Source of the DNA: Podospora bellae-mahoneyi
Taxonomy: Eukaryota; Ascomycota; Sordariomycetes; Sordariales; Podosporaceae
NCBI RefSeq assembly: GCF_035222275.1
Contig: NC_085886.1
Span: forward strand, 2,852,001-2,916,000
Direction: 5' to 3'
Length of the DNA stretch: 64,000 bases
This document shows, piece after piece, positions 46,345 through 57,849 of this stretch. Every line of letters begins with the position of its first letter. Position 1 is the stretch's first letter. The translations under genes were made by a program, and so were the position numbers. The notes under the pieces are model-generated. The model was not told where the DNA came from. It saw nothing but the letters and a program-made list of their open reading frames with translations, and searched no databases.

Positions 46345-48444
46345 TTACTCTTCACCCTCGCCATCACCCCCAGCAGCCTTCCCCTTCTTCGACCTCTTCC
46401 TCTTCTTTTTCCTCTCCCCCTCCACAATCCCATCCACCGCCACCTTCTTCTCCTGCTCCTTCTCCTCTCCACCCTCCTTCTTCTTCTCCCTCTTCTCAAC
46501 CCTAACCGAATTAGCCCCACTTCCCTTCTCCTTCTTCTTACCCTTCCCCTCATCCAACAGCTTCTCAAACCCATACGTCGGTCCCGACTCCTCAAACTCC
46601 TTCCCAAAAGTATCCCTCCTCCACTGTCTCAACCTCGCCTTCTTCCCCAGCTTCTTCTTGTCCTTCTTCTTCTTCTCCGCGTCCCTAAACGAGGCCAGCT
46701 TCTTCAACCCCGCAAACTCATTCAGCGCCGCGTCTGAGGGCGCCAGAAGGATATCACGGGCCGTGAGACCGAATGATGTGGGGGAGGTCTCGCGGTACTT
46801 GAAGGTGAACTGCTCCTTGCCCTTCTTCTCCAGCGCGCGGGGCTGGTCAATCTCCATCTTGGTGTCGACCAAGGCTTCAATCTTGGCAAGCTCGGCCCTG
46901 GCTTGTTTCTTGGCCGCCGCCTTTTCCTTCTTGAGATCCTTGGTGGTCTTGCGCTTCTTGGCTGGGCGGTCAGAGTCGTCTGAATCAGAGTCGGAACCCT
47001 CAACTGAAGGGGCAGGCTGATCAGCCTCGAGGTCGGAAAGGGCAATAGCGGGTACTTCTTCCTCGTCTTCCTTGAAGTCAGGGATGATGTCCTTGATGTC
47101 GATATCGTCATCCCATTTGGGCTTCTTCGGCTTCTTGGAATTCTTTTTCTTCTTGCCGTCTTCGTCCTCGCTGCCAGAGGCTTCCTCCTCCTCGCTGTCG
47201 ATGACCATGTCGTCGACCTCATTGTAGTAATCATCATTGAACCGCTTCTTCATTTCCTCCTCCCAGTCGTCATCCTCCCATGCCTTATCCAAGAACTCAA
47301 CCCACTCCTCATCCGTAAGCTGCTTCCCGCTCATGCCCGCCGCCTGCTTAATCTTCTTCAACCTCTCAGACGCCTCGTCCACCTTGAGCCTCCTGAGCCT
47401 CGCTCTTTCCGCCTCCCTCTCCTTCTTCTCAGCCTCCTTCCTCTCCTTCTCGAGTGCTCTCAGCTTTTTACGTCCAGTCAGCTCCTCCTTGCGAGCGGAG
47501 CGCGCATTGGCGAGGTTTCTCGAGTACGTCTTCAGGACCTCATTGCTCTTGGTGGGGTCTTCGAATCGCATATTATAGGCATGCTCGAACTCGTCAGCAA
47601 TATCGTCCTCGGCATCCTCTTCGTCAGAGTCAAATGCTTGCCACTTGTGGTCAGGCGCCCACGCCTTGGAAGCCATGAACTTGGACAGAAACTCCTCCGG
47701 GTTCTTGTCGGCGTTCTTCACGTCCAGCTCAGTCACCTCGACGACGGCGGCTCTGGAAGGGTGGACGCCGTTGGCAGCAGGGGCGGGTTCGGCCTTTTTG
47801 ACGGGCTTGATAAAGGCGTCATCGTCGCTCCATTCCTCGTCGTCGGCGCCGGCGGCGTTGTTGATTTCGGCCATGATGGCATTCTTGAGTTCGGCCTGCT
47901 CCTGGACGTAGGTCCTGGGAACGTTGGGGTCGGCGGCGGTGGCATCATCGTCTGCGCCGACGTCGCCGGCCATGTAGCGCTCGCGGTGGTAGTCGCGGAG
48001 GAACATGGGCTTCTCCTTCTTTTCCTCATCGTCCTTTTTCACATCTGTGGTAGGGTCGAAAGGTTTGTAGAAGACGGCTTCCTTATCATAAATGCGCGGA
48101 TCCTTGTTCTTGATAGCGGCGAGCGTGGCTGAGATTTCGGCGTCCAAGTCCTCGGTGATCAAGGCGGCTTCGTCGTCCTCGGATTCGTCGTCAGAAGAGG
48201 ACTCGGACTCCTCGCCGGCGCCGTACTTTTCCTGCAGGCGGTGAAGCTCTTCTCTCTTCTTGTTGTGCTCGAAGCGGCGGGCGTATTCCTCGTTGATGTT
48301 GAGGCCGGGTGTCTGGCCACCGAGAGTAACGCCGCCATCTTCCTGGTCATCTTCGCTGCTGGAGGCAGAGTCGTCGAAAAGGGACTGCTTCTTGGGGACA
48401 ATCTTGTCGCCGCTCCGGGCGGTTTTCGCAGAAGCTGAGGCCAT
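46345..48444 (-). CDS. KRI1: Ribosome biogenesis protein KRI1
   Basis: Kri1 is a nucleolar factor that works with Krr1 in making the 40S subunit. This is a single exon of 699 residues starting at the ATG at 48444 (MASASAKTARSGDKIV). Family blocks are clear: LNINEEYARRFEHNKKREEL, FYKPFDPTTDVKKD, MFLRDYHRERYMAGD, the central MRFEDPTKSNEVLKTYSRN, then ARKEELTGRKKLRALEKERK and the C-terminal KYRETSPTSFGLTARDILL with LRQWRRDTFGKEFE. The protein alternates acidic Ser/Asp/Glu stretches with long Lys/Glu helices, and ends in Lys-rich nuclear-signal-like sequence (KKRKRSKKGK). It is divergent from the Rab5 gene. Confidence 0.94.
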   Translation of the reverse strand: MASASAKTARSGDKIVPKKQSLFDDSASSSEDDQEDGGVTLGGQTPGLNINEEYARRFEHNKKREELHRLQEKYGAGEESESSSDDESEDDEAALITEDLDAEISATLAAIKNKDPRIYDKEAVFYKPFDPTTDVKKDDEEKKEKPMFLRDYHRERYMAGDVGADDDATAADPNVPRTYVQEQAELKNAIMAEINNAAGADDEEWSDDDAFIKPVKKAEPAPAANGVHPSRAAVVEVTELDVKNADKNPEEFLSKFMASKAWAPDHKWQAFDSDEEDAEDDIADEFEHAYNMRFEDPTKSNEVLKTYSRNLANARSARKEELTGRKKLRALEKERKEAEKKEREAERARLRRLKVDEASERLKKIKQAAGMSGKQLTDEEWVEFLDKAWEDDDWEEEMKKRFNDDYYNEVDDMVIDSEEEEASGSEDEDGKKKKNSKKPKKPKWDDDIDIKDIIPDFKEDEEEVPAIALSDLEADQPAPSVEGSDSDSDDSDRPAKKRKTTKDLKKEKAAAKKQARAELAKIEALVDTKMEIDQPRALEKKGKEQFTFKYRETSPTSFGLTARDILLAPSDAALNEFAGLKKLASFRDAEKKKKDKKKLGKKARLRQWRRDTFGKEFEESGPTYGFEKLLDEGKGKKKEKGSGANSVRVEKREKKKEGGEEKEQEKKVAVDGIVEGERKKKRKRSKKGKAAGGDGEGEE

Positions 48445-49465
48445 TTTTGGGTCAACCTTGCGATCTTTGGGTGGTCAATTCGAAAAAAGGAAAAATTTTG
48501 GAGAAGGAAGGGGGAGCTGCAAACTCCGGTGTTGAACTTTTTAGTGGGGCTACTTAGAAGTGGAGATGGGCTCAAGCACAGACCACATGTAACGATCAGA
48601 AGATAAAGCTCCACCAGTGGCAGGGGTCACTTACACTGACACTGACTCCAAGAAGAGTTTCGATGATGGATGATATGTAACATGTGATTTTACAGCATAA
48701 TATTATGGGAATGGAATTGGCAAGACATTGGTAGAGGATAGAGGATGAGGAGTGGATGTCCTGGCAGCTCCCGTGTCTTTCTCACACCATCCTGGGATGC
48801 TATTTGGACTGCTATGGCTTGGAAATAGGAAAAGCAGACTCTTCATTTCATATCTACCTGACATAAGACGTCATGACACGCGTATAACTTCCAGGTTATT
48901 CTCAAAAGTACACAGGGTCGGCAGCTACCTAGATCTTCATGTGTTGTTAGTTGTTACCTAAGCCTTCAGCTATAAATCACTTCTCCAGGTACCTCTATAG
49001 ATTGGATGACATTGTAGAAAAGACACTGGAATTCTCTGACAATATGTTCTGGTTCTTTAGCTTTGGAACATGTACCTGTTTAAGCTACTTGCAGTCAAAT
49101 TCCATTTCACCCTGAAGCTGTCTTGCCTCTTGGTGCCAATGTGGCACGTGCACTGTTGGAGCGCAATCGCCTTGACGCTAAGCCTGATTTGGAGTTGGCT
49201 CGGAACTCCCATTGCCCATGCATCGCCGCCGCCGTCGTCGCATGCATCCTGGTTCCCGAACGCTGTCTACCTATCACGTCACTTCGATTCTGGCATCGAA
49301 GCCAACACCACGCAACACTTTGCAAGTCCACATACGCATCTTGCCATCACCAAGAGGGCCTGCCATTTCTTCTCTTCTCGCTTTGCCCTGCTTTTGTCTT
49401 TTTTTGCTTGCTGAAGCCCTCGCCGACCGGTGTTCCGATCTCTCTCCCCGCTGCAATATCCCAGA
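48445..49465. other. Divergent promoter region KRI1 / Rab5
   Basis: This 1.02-kb region between divergent genes contains no supported gene. The ~250 bases before the Rab5 ATG are pyrimidine-rich and likely its leader. Confidence 0.5.
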
Positions 49466-50306
49466 ATGGCCGACTCAGGTGCTCCCAAACCAAGCAGCAG
49501 CGTCAAGCTGGTGCTGCTCGGTGAAGCTGCTGTGGGAAAAGTACGTCTCTTTGCTGCCTCTGAACACCGTCAACGTTTACCCCTCCCGCTCCATCTCCAT
49601 CGTACGACTGCTAACAAGACCTGTTCCAGTCATCTCTCGTTCTGCGGTTCGTCAATAACGATTTCCAAGAGAACAAGGAGCCAACAATAGGAGGTATGTT
49701 GATTCGGGGTACACTCTGATGTTTGCAATACTGACTCCTTCTCAAATAGCTGCCTTCCTGACTCAAAAATGCAATCTACCCACACGCACCATCAAGTTCG
49801 AGATCTGGGATACCGCCGGCCAGGAAAGATTCGCCTCTCTCGCTCCCATGTACTACCGCAACGCCCAGGCAGCGCTTGTGGTCTACGACCTGACGAAGCC
49901 CACCTCGTTGATCAAGGCGAAACACTGGGTTGCCGAGCTGCAACGGCAGGCCTCGCCCGGTATTGTCATTGCTCTCGTCGGCAACAAGCTCGATCTCACA
50001 AACGATAGTGCTGGTGGAGACGGGGAAGGGGCTGGTGCTGGTGATGGAGAGGATGCTAGAAAGGTGACGATAGAGGAGGCCAAGTCGTATGCTGAGGAGG
50101 AGGGGCTTCTTTTCTTCGAGACCAGTGCCAAGACGGGCTACAACGTCACTGAGGTGTTCACGGCTATTGCGAATGCCATCCCTGAGACATCGCTCAAGAC
50201 GGCTCGGGGTCCTGGTGCCTCTTCTACGGCTGCTCGTACGGAGGAGCAGAGGGTCAACCTCAATGGTCCTCGGGATCCAAATGCCAAGGAGGGATGTGCT
50301 TGTTGA
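49466..50306 (+). CDS. VPS21: Rab5-family GTPase (Vps21/Ypt5 type)
   Basis: This small GTPase marks early endosomes and drives their fusion. I read three exons, 49466-49540, 49630-49693 and 49750-50306 (introns 89 and 56 nt), coding for 231 residues. G motifs: P-loop GEAAVGKSS (split by intron 1), switch I ending EPTIGAAFLTQ (split by intron 2), WDTAGQE, NKLD and ETSAKT. The EPTIGAAF switch and [15 protein letters not shown] are Rab5 hallmarks. The C-terminus KEGCAC supplies the two cysteines for geranylgeranylation. Between NKLD and the next helix lies an insert of about 18 Gly/Ala/Asp/Glu residues, longer than in yeast Vps21. The start ATG at 49466 gives a short Ser/Pro-rich N-terminus. A VPS9-type activator for this GTPase class is encoded in the same window. 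Confidence 0.94.
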
Positions 50307-51273
50307 TGATGGGCTGGGATGTGGAGTGGAGGGCTTTCTTTTGGTGGATGGGAGAGGGCTGCAACGGGATTTGCATTTTATGGGTACAGGAGTGTCTGGT
50401 TTCTCATTTGGGCAGGAGTAAATAGTGGTTTAGGTGTTTTCTGTCGTTTTTAATGCCATTGCGTTCCTGTATGGTGTCTTGGTGTTTGAGGGACTCGATA
50501 CCCTGTGATGTCCGTATCTTTTGACAAGAGTGAACATATCGTCACAAAATCATCCAAGACTTGAACCAATCTCATGTTGAACCAGCCTTTGTAAAGTATA
50601 TTTTCTTTCGAGGCGGATTCCCATGCCTCAACGGTTGGACCTCAGAGTGTCCTTGCTGGTGCCACTCATGAATGCCTCACAGGAAGTCACATACACGCAG
50701 TCTTGAATGTGGCAGAAGCAAAAACAGTTGAACATCAGCTCGAACAAGGTAGAATGACAATACTTGCAAGCGAACTCCATCAATTGCCCCTATTGTCTAC
50801 ATCACCATGGGGATTTCTCCAAGTTGCCCCACTGAGGGAGTGAAGTGCAACGTTCTGGCGCTCCAATATTTAATGGTGGCCCAAGCGGCGGTGGCGCACG
50901 TGCTGCTTGAATTGGTCTCCCAAAATTTTATTGAGTCCAGATTGCGAAACGCGACAGCAGAGCGCATCCAGCTCGACTCTCAAACCGCCATCGCTTTTGA
51001 TTCGGCCTTTGAAAACGACATTCGATAGCTCATATTTTTGAGCCGTTACTTTTGGAAACAAGAAGAACCCACCGGCGTCGATTTCCCCTCCCCAAGGCCA
51101 CGTCTCTCGCTGCCAGGCTACGACCGGCGACTTTTCGTTTCGCGCGTTGCCCGCTCTCGCCTCCGCAAGTGTAACGCAACATCCCCAATTTCGATGCCGG
51201 CGACACTCCACCACTCTACTTGACCCTTTTCTTGGGCGGCGGCACCGCAACTATCGCGGATTGCAGGGAAATC
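50307..51273. other. Intergenic region upstream of the RING/RS-like gene
   Basis: These 967 bases between co-directional genes hold the Rab5 3' UTR and the promoter and leader of the next gene. No gene is supported. Confidence 0.5.
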
Positions 51274-54200
51274 ATGGCGGCGTCATTCACCATCACCGAG
51301 GCCCAGGCCGAGCTTATTCGGTACGTCTCTGTCCCAAGCCGCTCTCTTTTTACAAGGGATGACACTAACAAAAAGTCGCACCACACAGGTCTCTACCCCA
51401 GGAAGACATACCTGCGAAGCTCCGATGTGCTATTTGTAGCAAACTAGCTGTCAACGCTTTCCGTTTGCCCTGCTGCGACCAGGCCATCTGCGAGGGCTGT
51501 CAGTCGACCCTGCCTGCGTCGTGTCCTGTTTGCGAACACTCCCCGCTCTCGGCCGACGATTGCAAGGCTCACAAAGCACTGCGGACGACCATTAAGGTTT
51601 TTCTTCGGACAGAGGAGAAGAAGAGGGAGTCAAATCGGCCAAAGGAGGCTACTCCCATCACTCCTGTCGATCCTAGCCCGGTTTCGGCAACTGCCCCAGT
51701 GCCACCTGAGCTGAATGAGCAATCGGCTGAGTCTGTGGCGCCTGCTGGGGATAATCAAGAACAATCCAGCTCGGAGGCACCTGCTGCTGAAGCTTCCGTC
51801 GAGACTTCCCATGGCCAGGAAAATGGTGAAGCGGCACCTGGTCAGAATGACGAGACTTTAGAGCATGATGCTGCTGATTCTGTAAGTTTTCTTGGACTTG
51901 TACCTCTACGGAAAACACACAGTTTGCTAACCATGATCAAGGACCAACCTTCACATCCTGCTCCCGAGGGCGAGGGCGTAGGAGAAGCCACATCAACCGA
52001 ATTGGTGAAGCAAGAAGGCACTGAAGTTGCCGAGGGCGAGGAAACTGAGGAAGTCAACGGCGAGGAGGGGGATGGAAATGGGAATGACCAAGAGCAGAAT
52101 GCAGATGGTACAGCCAAGCCCGTGACTGGCGGTTTCGGCATGGGCTTTGGCGGCAACTTTGAACAAATGCCAATGATGATGGCCATGAACAACGGCTTTG
52201 GCAGTTTTCCAATGATGGGTCAGTCCAACTTTACCTGCGTGTAATCCTGCCATGTTGTGTGTAAAGTTTCTCGGATGCTAACTCTTTTTCCCAACTTTTA
52301 GGCATGCCAGGCATGAACATGGACCCGGCGATGATGATGCAAATGTGGAGCGGGGGTTTTCAAGGCATGGGCATGAACGGCATGAACATGAATATGGGCA
52401 TGGGAGCAGCAGCAGCAGCAGCAGCAGGGTACGGGGGCGAGGCCGATAACTGGAGCGGACAGCAATCATGGAATGTCGGCCAAGATAATTACAATCATCC
52501 AAGCGCTTCTGGCATGGGCAATGGTGATTATGGCTCGTTTAACTCTGGCTTCCAAACAGGATATAATCAAGGTAATTATGGCCACCCAAATCAGTTCAAT
52601 GACTATCGCCGGAATCAGTGGGGGGGTTTCCCCCGTGGTAGAGGTCGCGGCCGCGGGTACGGGTATGGCGGCGGCGGGTATGGACGAGGAAACTTCCACA
52701 ATGGGGGGTATGGGGGTGGGAATTATAATGATCAGAATTTCAACAACGGACAGCAACAGTATCCCGGCAGTATGAACGGTCAGGGCAGCGAGTTTGGTGG
52801 CGGCGAGAATGGCGAAGGTGCTGTTGGCCCGAATGATGGTAACGTCGATGAGTTTGGGCGCTCTATTCGTGCTGATGACGGTGCTGAGGGCGCCGCTGAT
52901 GGCCACCAAGACGGGGTTCCGCATCATCAGGGAGATGGTGGTGAAGAGGGGCCACACCAAGGCGAAGAGGGCGGTCCAGCCCAGCCAGCTGATGAAGTTC
53001 TGATTAATGCACCCAAGGGTCCCAAGGCTATGTTGCGCGGTCTTCCCAACACGAGTTACATTCACCTACAAGCTAGAGGCTGGGTGGATGACGGGAAGCC
53101 GAATACCCCTAACAGTGCGAATGGCACTGCGGCGCCTAGCCAGGTGGGCGATTACCCCCGGTCACGTAGTAGTTCCCCGAGTGGCTCGCGGAGGGGCGGT
53201 GGTGGTGAGGATTACCATCACCATCACTCTCACAGGGATAGGGATCATGAGGCTTATCACTCTTCGAGGAGAGAGAGGGGCAAGTCTTCGAGGCACGAGG
53301 GGCAGTCGACGAGGACGCATTCGCCTTCTGCGGTGGGGAGTCGGAGTGGGAGTCGCAGTCGGAGTGAGGATAGGAAGGAGAAGGAGGAGAGGCATCGAGG
53401 TGGTAGACGGCAGAGGTCGCATTCGCCTGATGGGGATAGGGAAGATGATGGGGAGGACCGCCGGCATAGGTCGCATCGCAGCAGTAGGAAGCATGATGAT
53501 CGGAAGGAGAAGGATGAGCATACCCGCTCGCGCTCGGCCTCACCTCCGGCGGATGAGTCCCGAAGATCGAGCCATCGCAGCAGCAGAAAGGATCGCGACT
53601 CGGATAAGAGACGGGATAGGGAGAAGGATCGGGACAGAGATGGGGAGCATGAGAGCAGCAGACATAAATCTAGCGGTCACCGGTCATCTCATCGGGATAG
53701 GGACTACGATAAGGATCGCAGCGGCCGAGACCGTGATAGAGAGCGGGACCGGGACCGCAATAGGGATCGTGACCGGGATAGGGATCGGGAAAGAGATAGG
53801 GATAGGGACCGTGACCGGGAGAGAGATCGTGATAGGGACAGGAAGGAGCGTCGTGATCGAGATCGTGACAGGCGGGATAGGGATAAGGAGAGGCGTCATA
53901 GGAGTGGGAAGTCTACTGCTGATGGGGCTGAGGATGGGAGCTCGTCAAAGAGTAAAGGTTTGGAGATTAAGGGTGGTGGTGGTGGTGGTGGTGGGGCGGG
54001 TGGGGGGGGAGGGTCGAAGGGTCATGGAGAGAATGCTGCTGGTGATAGCGTCGTTGGTGGGAGAAGGTCAAGTGCTGCTACGACTGGGCCTGCGGTGCAG
54101 GATCCGCATGCTGCTGAACGGGCTGCTCGGGATAGGGAGCGATTGCTTAAGGAGACGCGACGGATGGCGAGTTTTGCTAGTATTGCTGGGTCGAAGAGGG

Positions 54201-54319
54201 GACGGGACAGGGATGGGGAGGGGGATGATGGGGAGAGGAGGAGGAATAGGAGGAAGGGGAGACGGGGGGAGGTGGTGGATGGGGAGGGAGAGGAGAGGGA
54301 GAGAAGAGATTATGATTGA
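51274..54319 (+). CDS. RING-finger protein with Met/Gly-rich middle and RS/RD-repeat tail
   Basis: I read four exons, 51274-51320, 51389-51881, 51942-52218 and 52302-54319, coding for about 944 residues. Introns are 68, 60 and 83 nt with GT-AG ends and CTAAC branches. The RING starts at about residue 26 (LRCAICSKLAVNAFRLPCCD, then AICEGC...CPVC) and is followed by a basic helix (RTTIKVFLRTEEKKR). Then come an acidic disordered region, a Met/Gly/Asn-rich segment (FGMGFGGNFEQMPMMMAMNN), an RGG-like stretch (PRGRGRGRGYGYGGGGYGRG), a short ordered block (LINAPKGPKAMLRGLPNTSY), and a long Arg-Ser then Arg-Asp dipeptide tail. This architecture resembles the Mpe1/RBBP6 mRNA 3'-processing factors in RING plus RS tail, but the N-terminal DWNN domain and zinc knuckle are missing, so the assignment is only a suggestion. 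RNA binding and nuclear-speckle-like condensation are likely. The 60-nt intron keeps frame if unspliced. Confidence 0.78.
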
Positions 54320-55374
54320 TGGGTAGTGAGATGCATGGGGTGTTGTAGGGTGGTTGTAGATTTACATAGGGGGTTTGTCACTCGGGAATCGAAAGCGCCC
54401 TTTTTGTGAAGATGGTTGTTGGGGGTGAAATGGAAAAGAGGATAAAAAGCGATGTTCACGTTGGCATTGGTGGTGGGGTGTTGTTTGGTGTATATAATAT
54501 ATGGTTGAGTGTGATGTATTTACAAGACTGGGGATCGGAGTATAATTGTGTCTTGTACCTACCGTCTTTATCAACGCTATCCACAGAATGGTGTTTCTAT
54601 GCTTCAGGTTACTGTGTCCCTACCACGCCATCAGCTCGTGTTCTACTTAGCCAGTTGAGCACACTCAGTCGACCATGTTTTAGTTACGCCTTCATTCAGC
54701 CATACCAAAACTTACCACAACCATGCCATTGAGGTGACAGTGATATGCAGGGTCGCAGCTTATTATACCGGCATTCATCAACACAGATTTCCCAGTCAAG
54801 AAACACAGCCTGCATCATCCCTCCCTCACCGTCCAATCCCATGCCCAGCTCGCCCAGACATCATCGTTAACAAGCGTCCGCGTGGTCGGTTTTAGCACCC
54901 AGTGAGGTGTTAGTGGCGTGGAGATGGTGGCCCCTAAGGGGAAGCATTGGTTGACTTCCGGGCGGGAACTGCGGGGTTGACTGACGCTTGTGGCCCCAAA
55001 CGGGGGGCTTGTCTCCAACTGACAGCTCCCTATCGTGGCGGGGGTACATGGGTACATGGGTACCTCTCTCCATATCACTTACCGCATCTTGACAACCTCC
55101 GTTTGCCTCCGTACCATCTCTCTCTCTTCCCGTGTCCTACCACTAGATCTGCTGCCAACCCCTCCCTCGGGCGTGAACTTTAACGACGGCTCTTTCTGAT
55201 GATGTCCAGCTTTATTCATTGACAACTGATTACACTGCAGTCAAAGAAAAAATATTAAAACATTTTATTACTTGTCTGTAAACCACACCGACCACTTTCA
55301 GCTCCTCCTCTCCATCTTATGTAACTTTCTTGCCTCACTCATACCATTTCCATCCCATTATTCACGACACAGCG
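54320..55374. other. Intergenic region upstream of the septin-like gene
   Basis: These 1.05 kb between co-directional genes show no supported gene. The last ~150 bases are AT- and pyrimidine-rich and probably leader. Confidence 0.5.
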
Positions 55375-57849
55375 ATGCGTCCGCTCCCCGGTGATGACGC
55401 CTTTGGTGGGCGTCCTCGGACCTCGACCATGGCGGGCGGCGACAGCGACACACCCGCCTTTTTGAACATGTCTTCTGCTGCTGCCGCTGCTGCTGCTCCG
55501 CAGATGACTTACTTCTTTGCTGATGAAGCTTCCATTGGGGATTCTTCGAGTGCGAGACCACCTGCTCCGTTTCATCATCATCATCATCATCATCACAGGT
55601 CGAAGGATAACAGGAGGTTCCCTCCGCTGGATCATCCTGATCATTATTCGCATCATATTCCCAAACAATATCCGCCACGCAGCTCACCAGCTGTTCAGTA
55701 CGAAGACCGCGACGTCAGCGGCGGTAGAGCGATAAGCTCAAGCTCAAATTCCAACGGCAAAGCTGTGGTGGCTGCTGCTGCTGATAATACTGCTGTCAAT
55801 TCCAAACCTAATGACAGTGATGACCTGGCCACGCCGATGCCAGTGACCTCGGGCAATTTCCCAAAGTTATCATCACCGCATCCTCCACCGCCGTTATCGA
55901 CTACTTCCAACTCCCGCCCTACCACCCCGTTTCTGTCCGCCGGTCCAGCTTCAACACTGGGAAGTATCTCCTCTCGACGAAACTCATTGTCGTTATCCTC
56001 CGCCCCGTCTGTTATCGGAACCGACTACGACGATCATTTATACCCCGACGAAGACGAGCAACAATTGCAAGAGACAGAAATCATGGAAAGCAGCGGGAGT
56101 GTACCGCAGCTGGTTATGCCCAGTATCAAGATGCCTTCTCGACGGCCGTTTACCGAACAGGGAAAACAGATGGGTAGATTGAAGGTGTTGATTGCGGGGG
56201 ATAGTGGTGTGGGAAAGACTAGTTTGATCAAGGCTGTGGTGCAGAGCTGTGAGAGTGTTGTGCATGTTGATTCGATTGTTGCTGGAGAAGGGAATGGGAT
56301 GCTGATGAGTTTGCCTGTGGGAGGCAAGAGGGCGAAGGGGAAGGGGAGTGGGGAAACGAGGGAGATTACCGAGGTTTGGGCTAGTACGAAGCCTTATCCT
56401 GAATGGTGGAGTGAGGTAGAGGCGGGGGGTGGTGGGTTGGGGAGGAGGAAGAGTTTGGGGGATGAGGTGCTGGATAGGAATGTTTGTTTTGTTGATACGA
56501 TGGGGTATGGGTTTGGGAGTTCGGTGAGTTTTATGAGCGAGGGGGTGAGAATGGGGTTGGGATGAATGAGGGCTAATTTGTGATGGCAGTCTATGGATAC
56601 TATTACGCCGGTGACGGAGTATATTCAAGGTCATCTTCAGCGAATTAGTAGTGGTTTGTTGAGTGACGGAGATGTGTTGAGCATGCTGGGTGGTGAGGGG
56701 GGTGTGCAGGTTGATGTGGTGTTTTATATGGTGTCGAACCGTGAGTAGATGTTCTCGTTGTCTGGGGTCCGGTATATGCTGACTTCGATATTAGGCCTCC
56801 GCCCTGTTGATATTCACTACTTACGACAGCTCTCACCCTTGACCAACATCATTATCCTGTTGGCGCAAACTGACCTTATGTCTGCGGACCAGGTTGCCGC
56901 AAGCAAGGAGCAAATCTACAGCCAGCTGAAAGAGGCCAATATCCGCCTCTTCTCTTTCAACACAACCTCTTTCAATTCCGATAAGCAAGGGGTATACGCC
57001 ACATCCAGTGCCAACGGCTCAGACCACGACAACATGGACGCAAGCCTGCTCATGTCTCCCGACTACGTCCAACCACTCTTCCCAACTGAACTCGCCACCC
57101 TCGTCGAGCAAGTCTTCAACAAAGATGGCATCTCCCGCCTCCGTCACGCAGCCGCCCGTAAATACATCCAATGGCGAAACACCCAGTCCCCAAGCCCACC
57201 ATCGCTGTCACAGCGGTCCCTCCGCATGTCCAACTCCTTCAGCCAAAATTCTGTCTCTGGAAGCCAGATGCTCAACCCGCTTGGTAGCCCTCCATCGTAC
57301 GCCCTAGCCAGAATCACAGACCACACCCAAAGAGAGGAACGCCTCGCCCAAGTCCGCTTTGCCAACTGGGCTGCTGACCTGCAGAAATCCATTGCCAACG
57401 AAAGAGCTCAGTATCTGGCCCTTGCCCGTGGTGACCGTGCCCTCTGGCTGACGGAACGGCTTAATGAGTGTATCCAAGAGGGGAGTCTAGTCCCAGTGAA
57501 TAGTAGACAGCATACCCACCGCCACCGTGGAAGGAGTGGGAGTGATGGGTTAGAGTCACAGAGGTATAATAATGTGAGGAGACAGCAGCAAGTGAGGCAG
57601 GTGCATAGGGAGAGTAGTTTGAGGAAGGAACCAGAGGGGAAGCAGCAGCAGCAAAACTCGAATCATGACCCGTTGGGGTTGTTGGAAGTGGCGGCTGACT
57701 TGAGGAGGAATGGGTTGGTTGTTTTGGAGGTGTTGGGGAGTATTGGGGTTTTGGGCGGGGTGGTGGTTTGGGTTGTTGATCGGTGGGTGCATGTGCAGGC
57801 TATTGGGTGGGTGTTGGGGCAGTGGGAGAGGTGGTGGGAGGGGAGGTGA
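55375..57849 (+). CDS. Septin-like P-loop GTPase with C-terminal hydrophobic segment
   Basis: I read three exons, 55375-56523, 56590-56740 and 56795-57849 (introns 66 and 54 nt), coding for about 784 residues. The first ~260 residues are Ser/Pro/His-rich with poly-Ala and poly-His runs. The G domain begins near residue 265: P-loop GDSGVGKTSL, G3 FVDTMGYGFGSS where septins have DTPG, VDVVFYMVSNRLRPVDI (septin-like, across intron 2) and G4 LAQTDLM. After a variable region, FANWAADLQKSIANERAQYL suggests a helix. The last ~45 residues hold a hydrophobic run (LVVLEVLGSIGVLGGVVVWV) long enough to cross a membrane, then a Trp-rich tail. Septins usually bind membranes peripherally, so an integral anchor is notable. 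It is clearly septin-related, but the nucleotide motif changes make it a divergent member; relation to the filamentous-fungal AspE group is possible but untested. First ATG is at 55375. Confidence 0.82.

Noticed and set aside
53007-54326. A 439-codon open frame overlapping the RS/RD tail of the RING/RS-like gene in another frame
   Set aside because: It is created by the repetitive Arg/Asp/Ser codons of the real gene: its product is only Arg/Ile/Gly/Met-rich low complexity with no domain.
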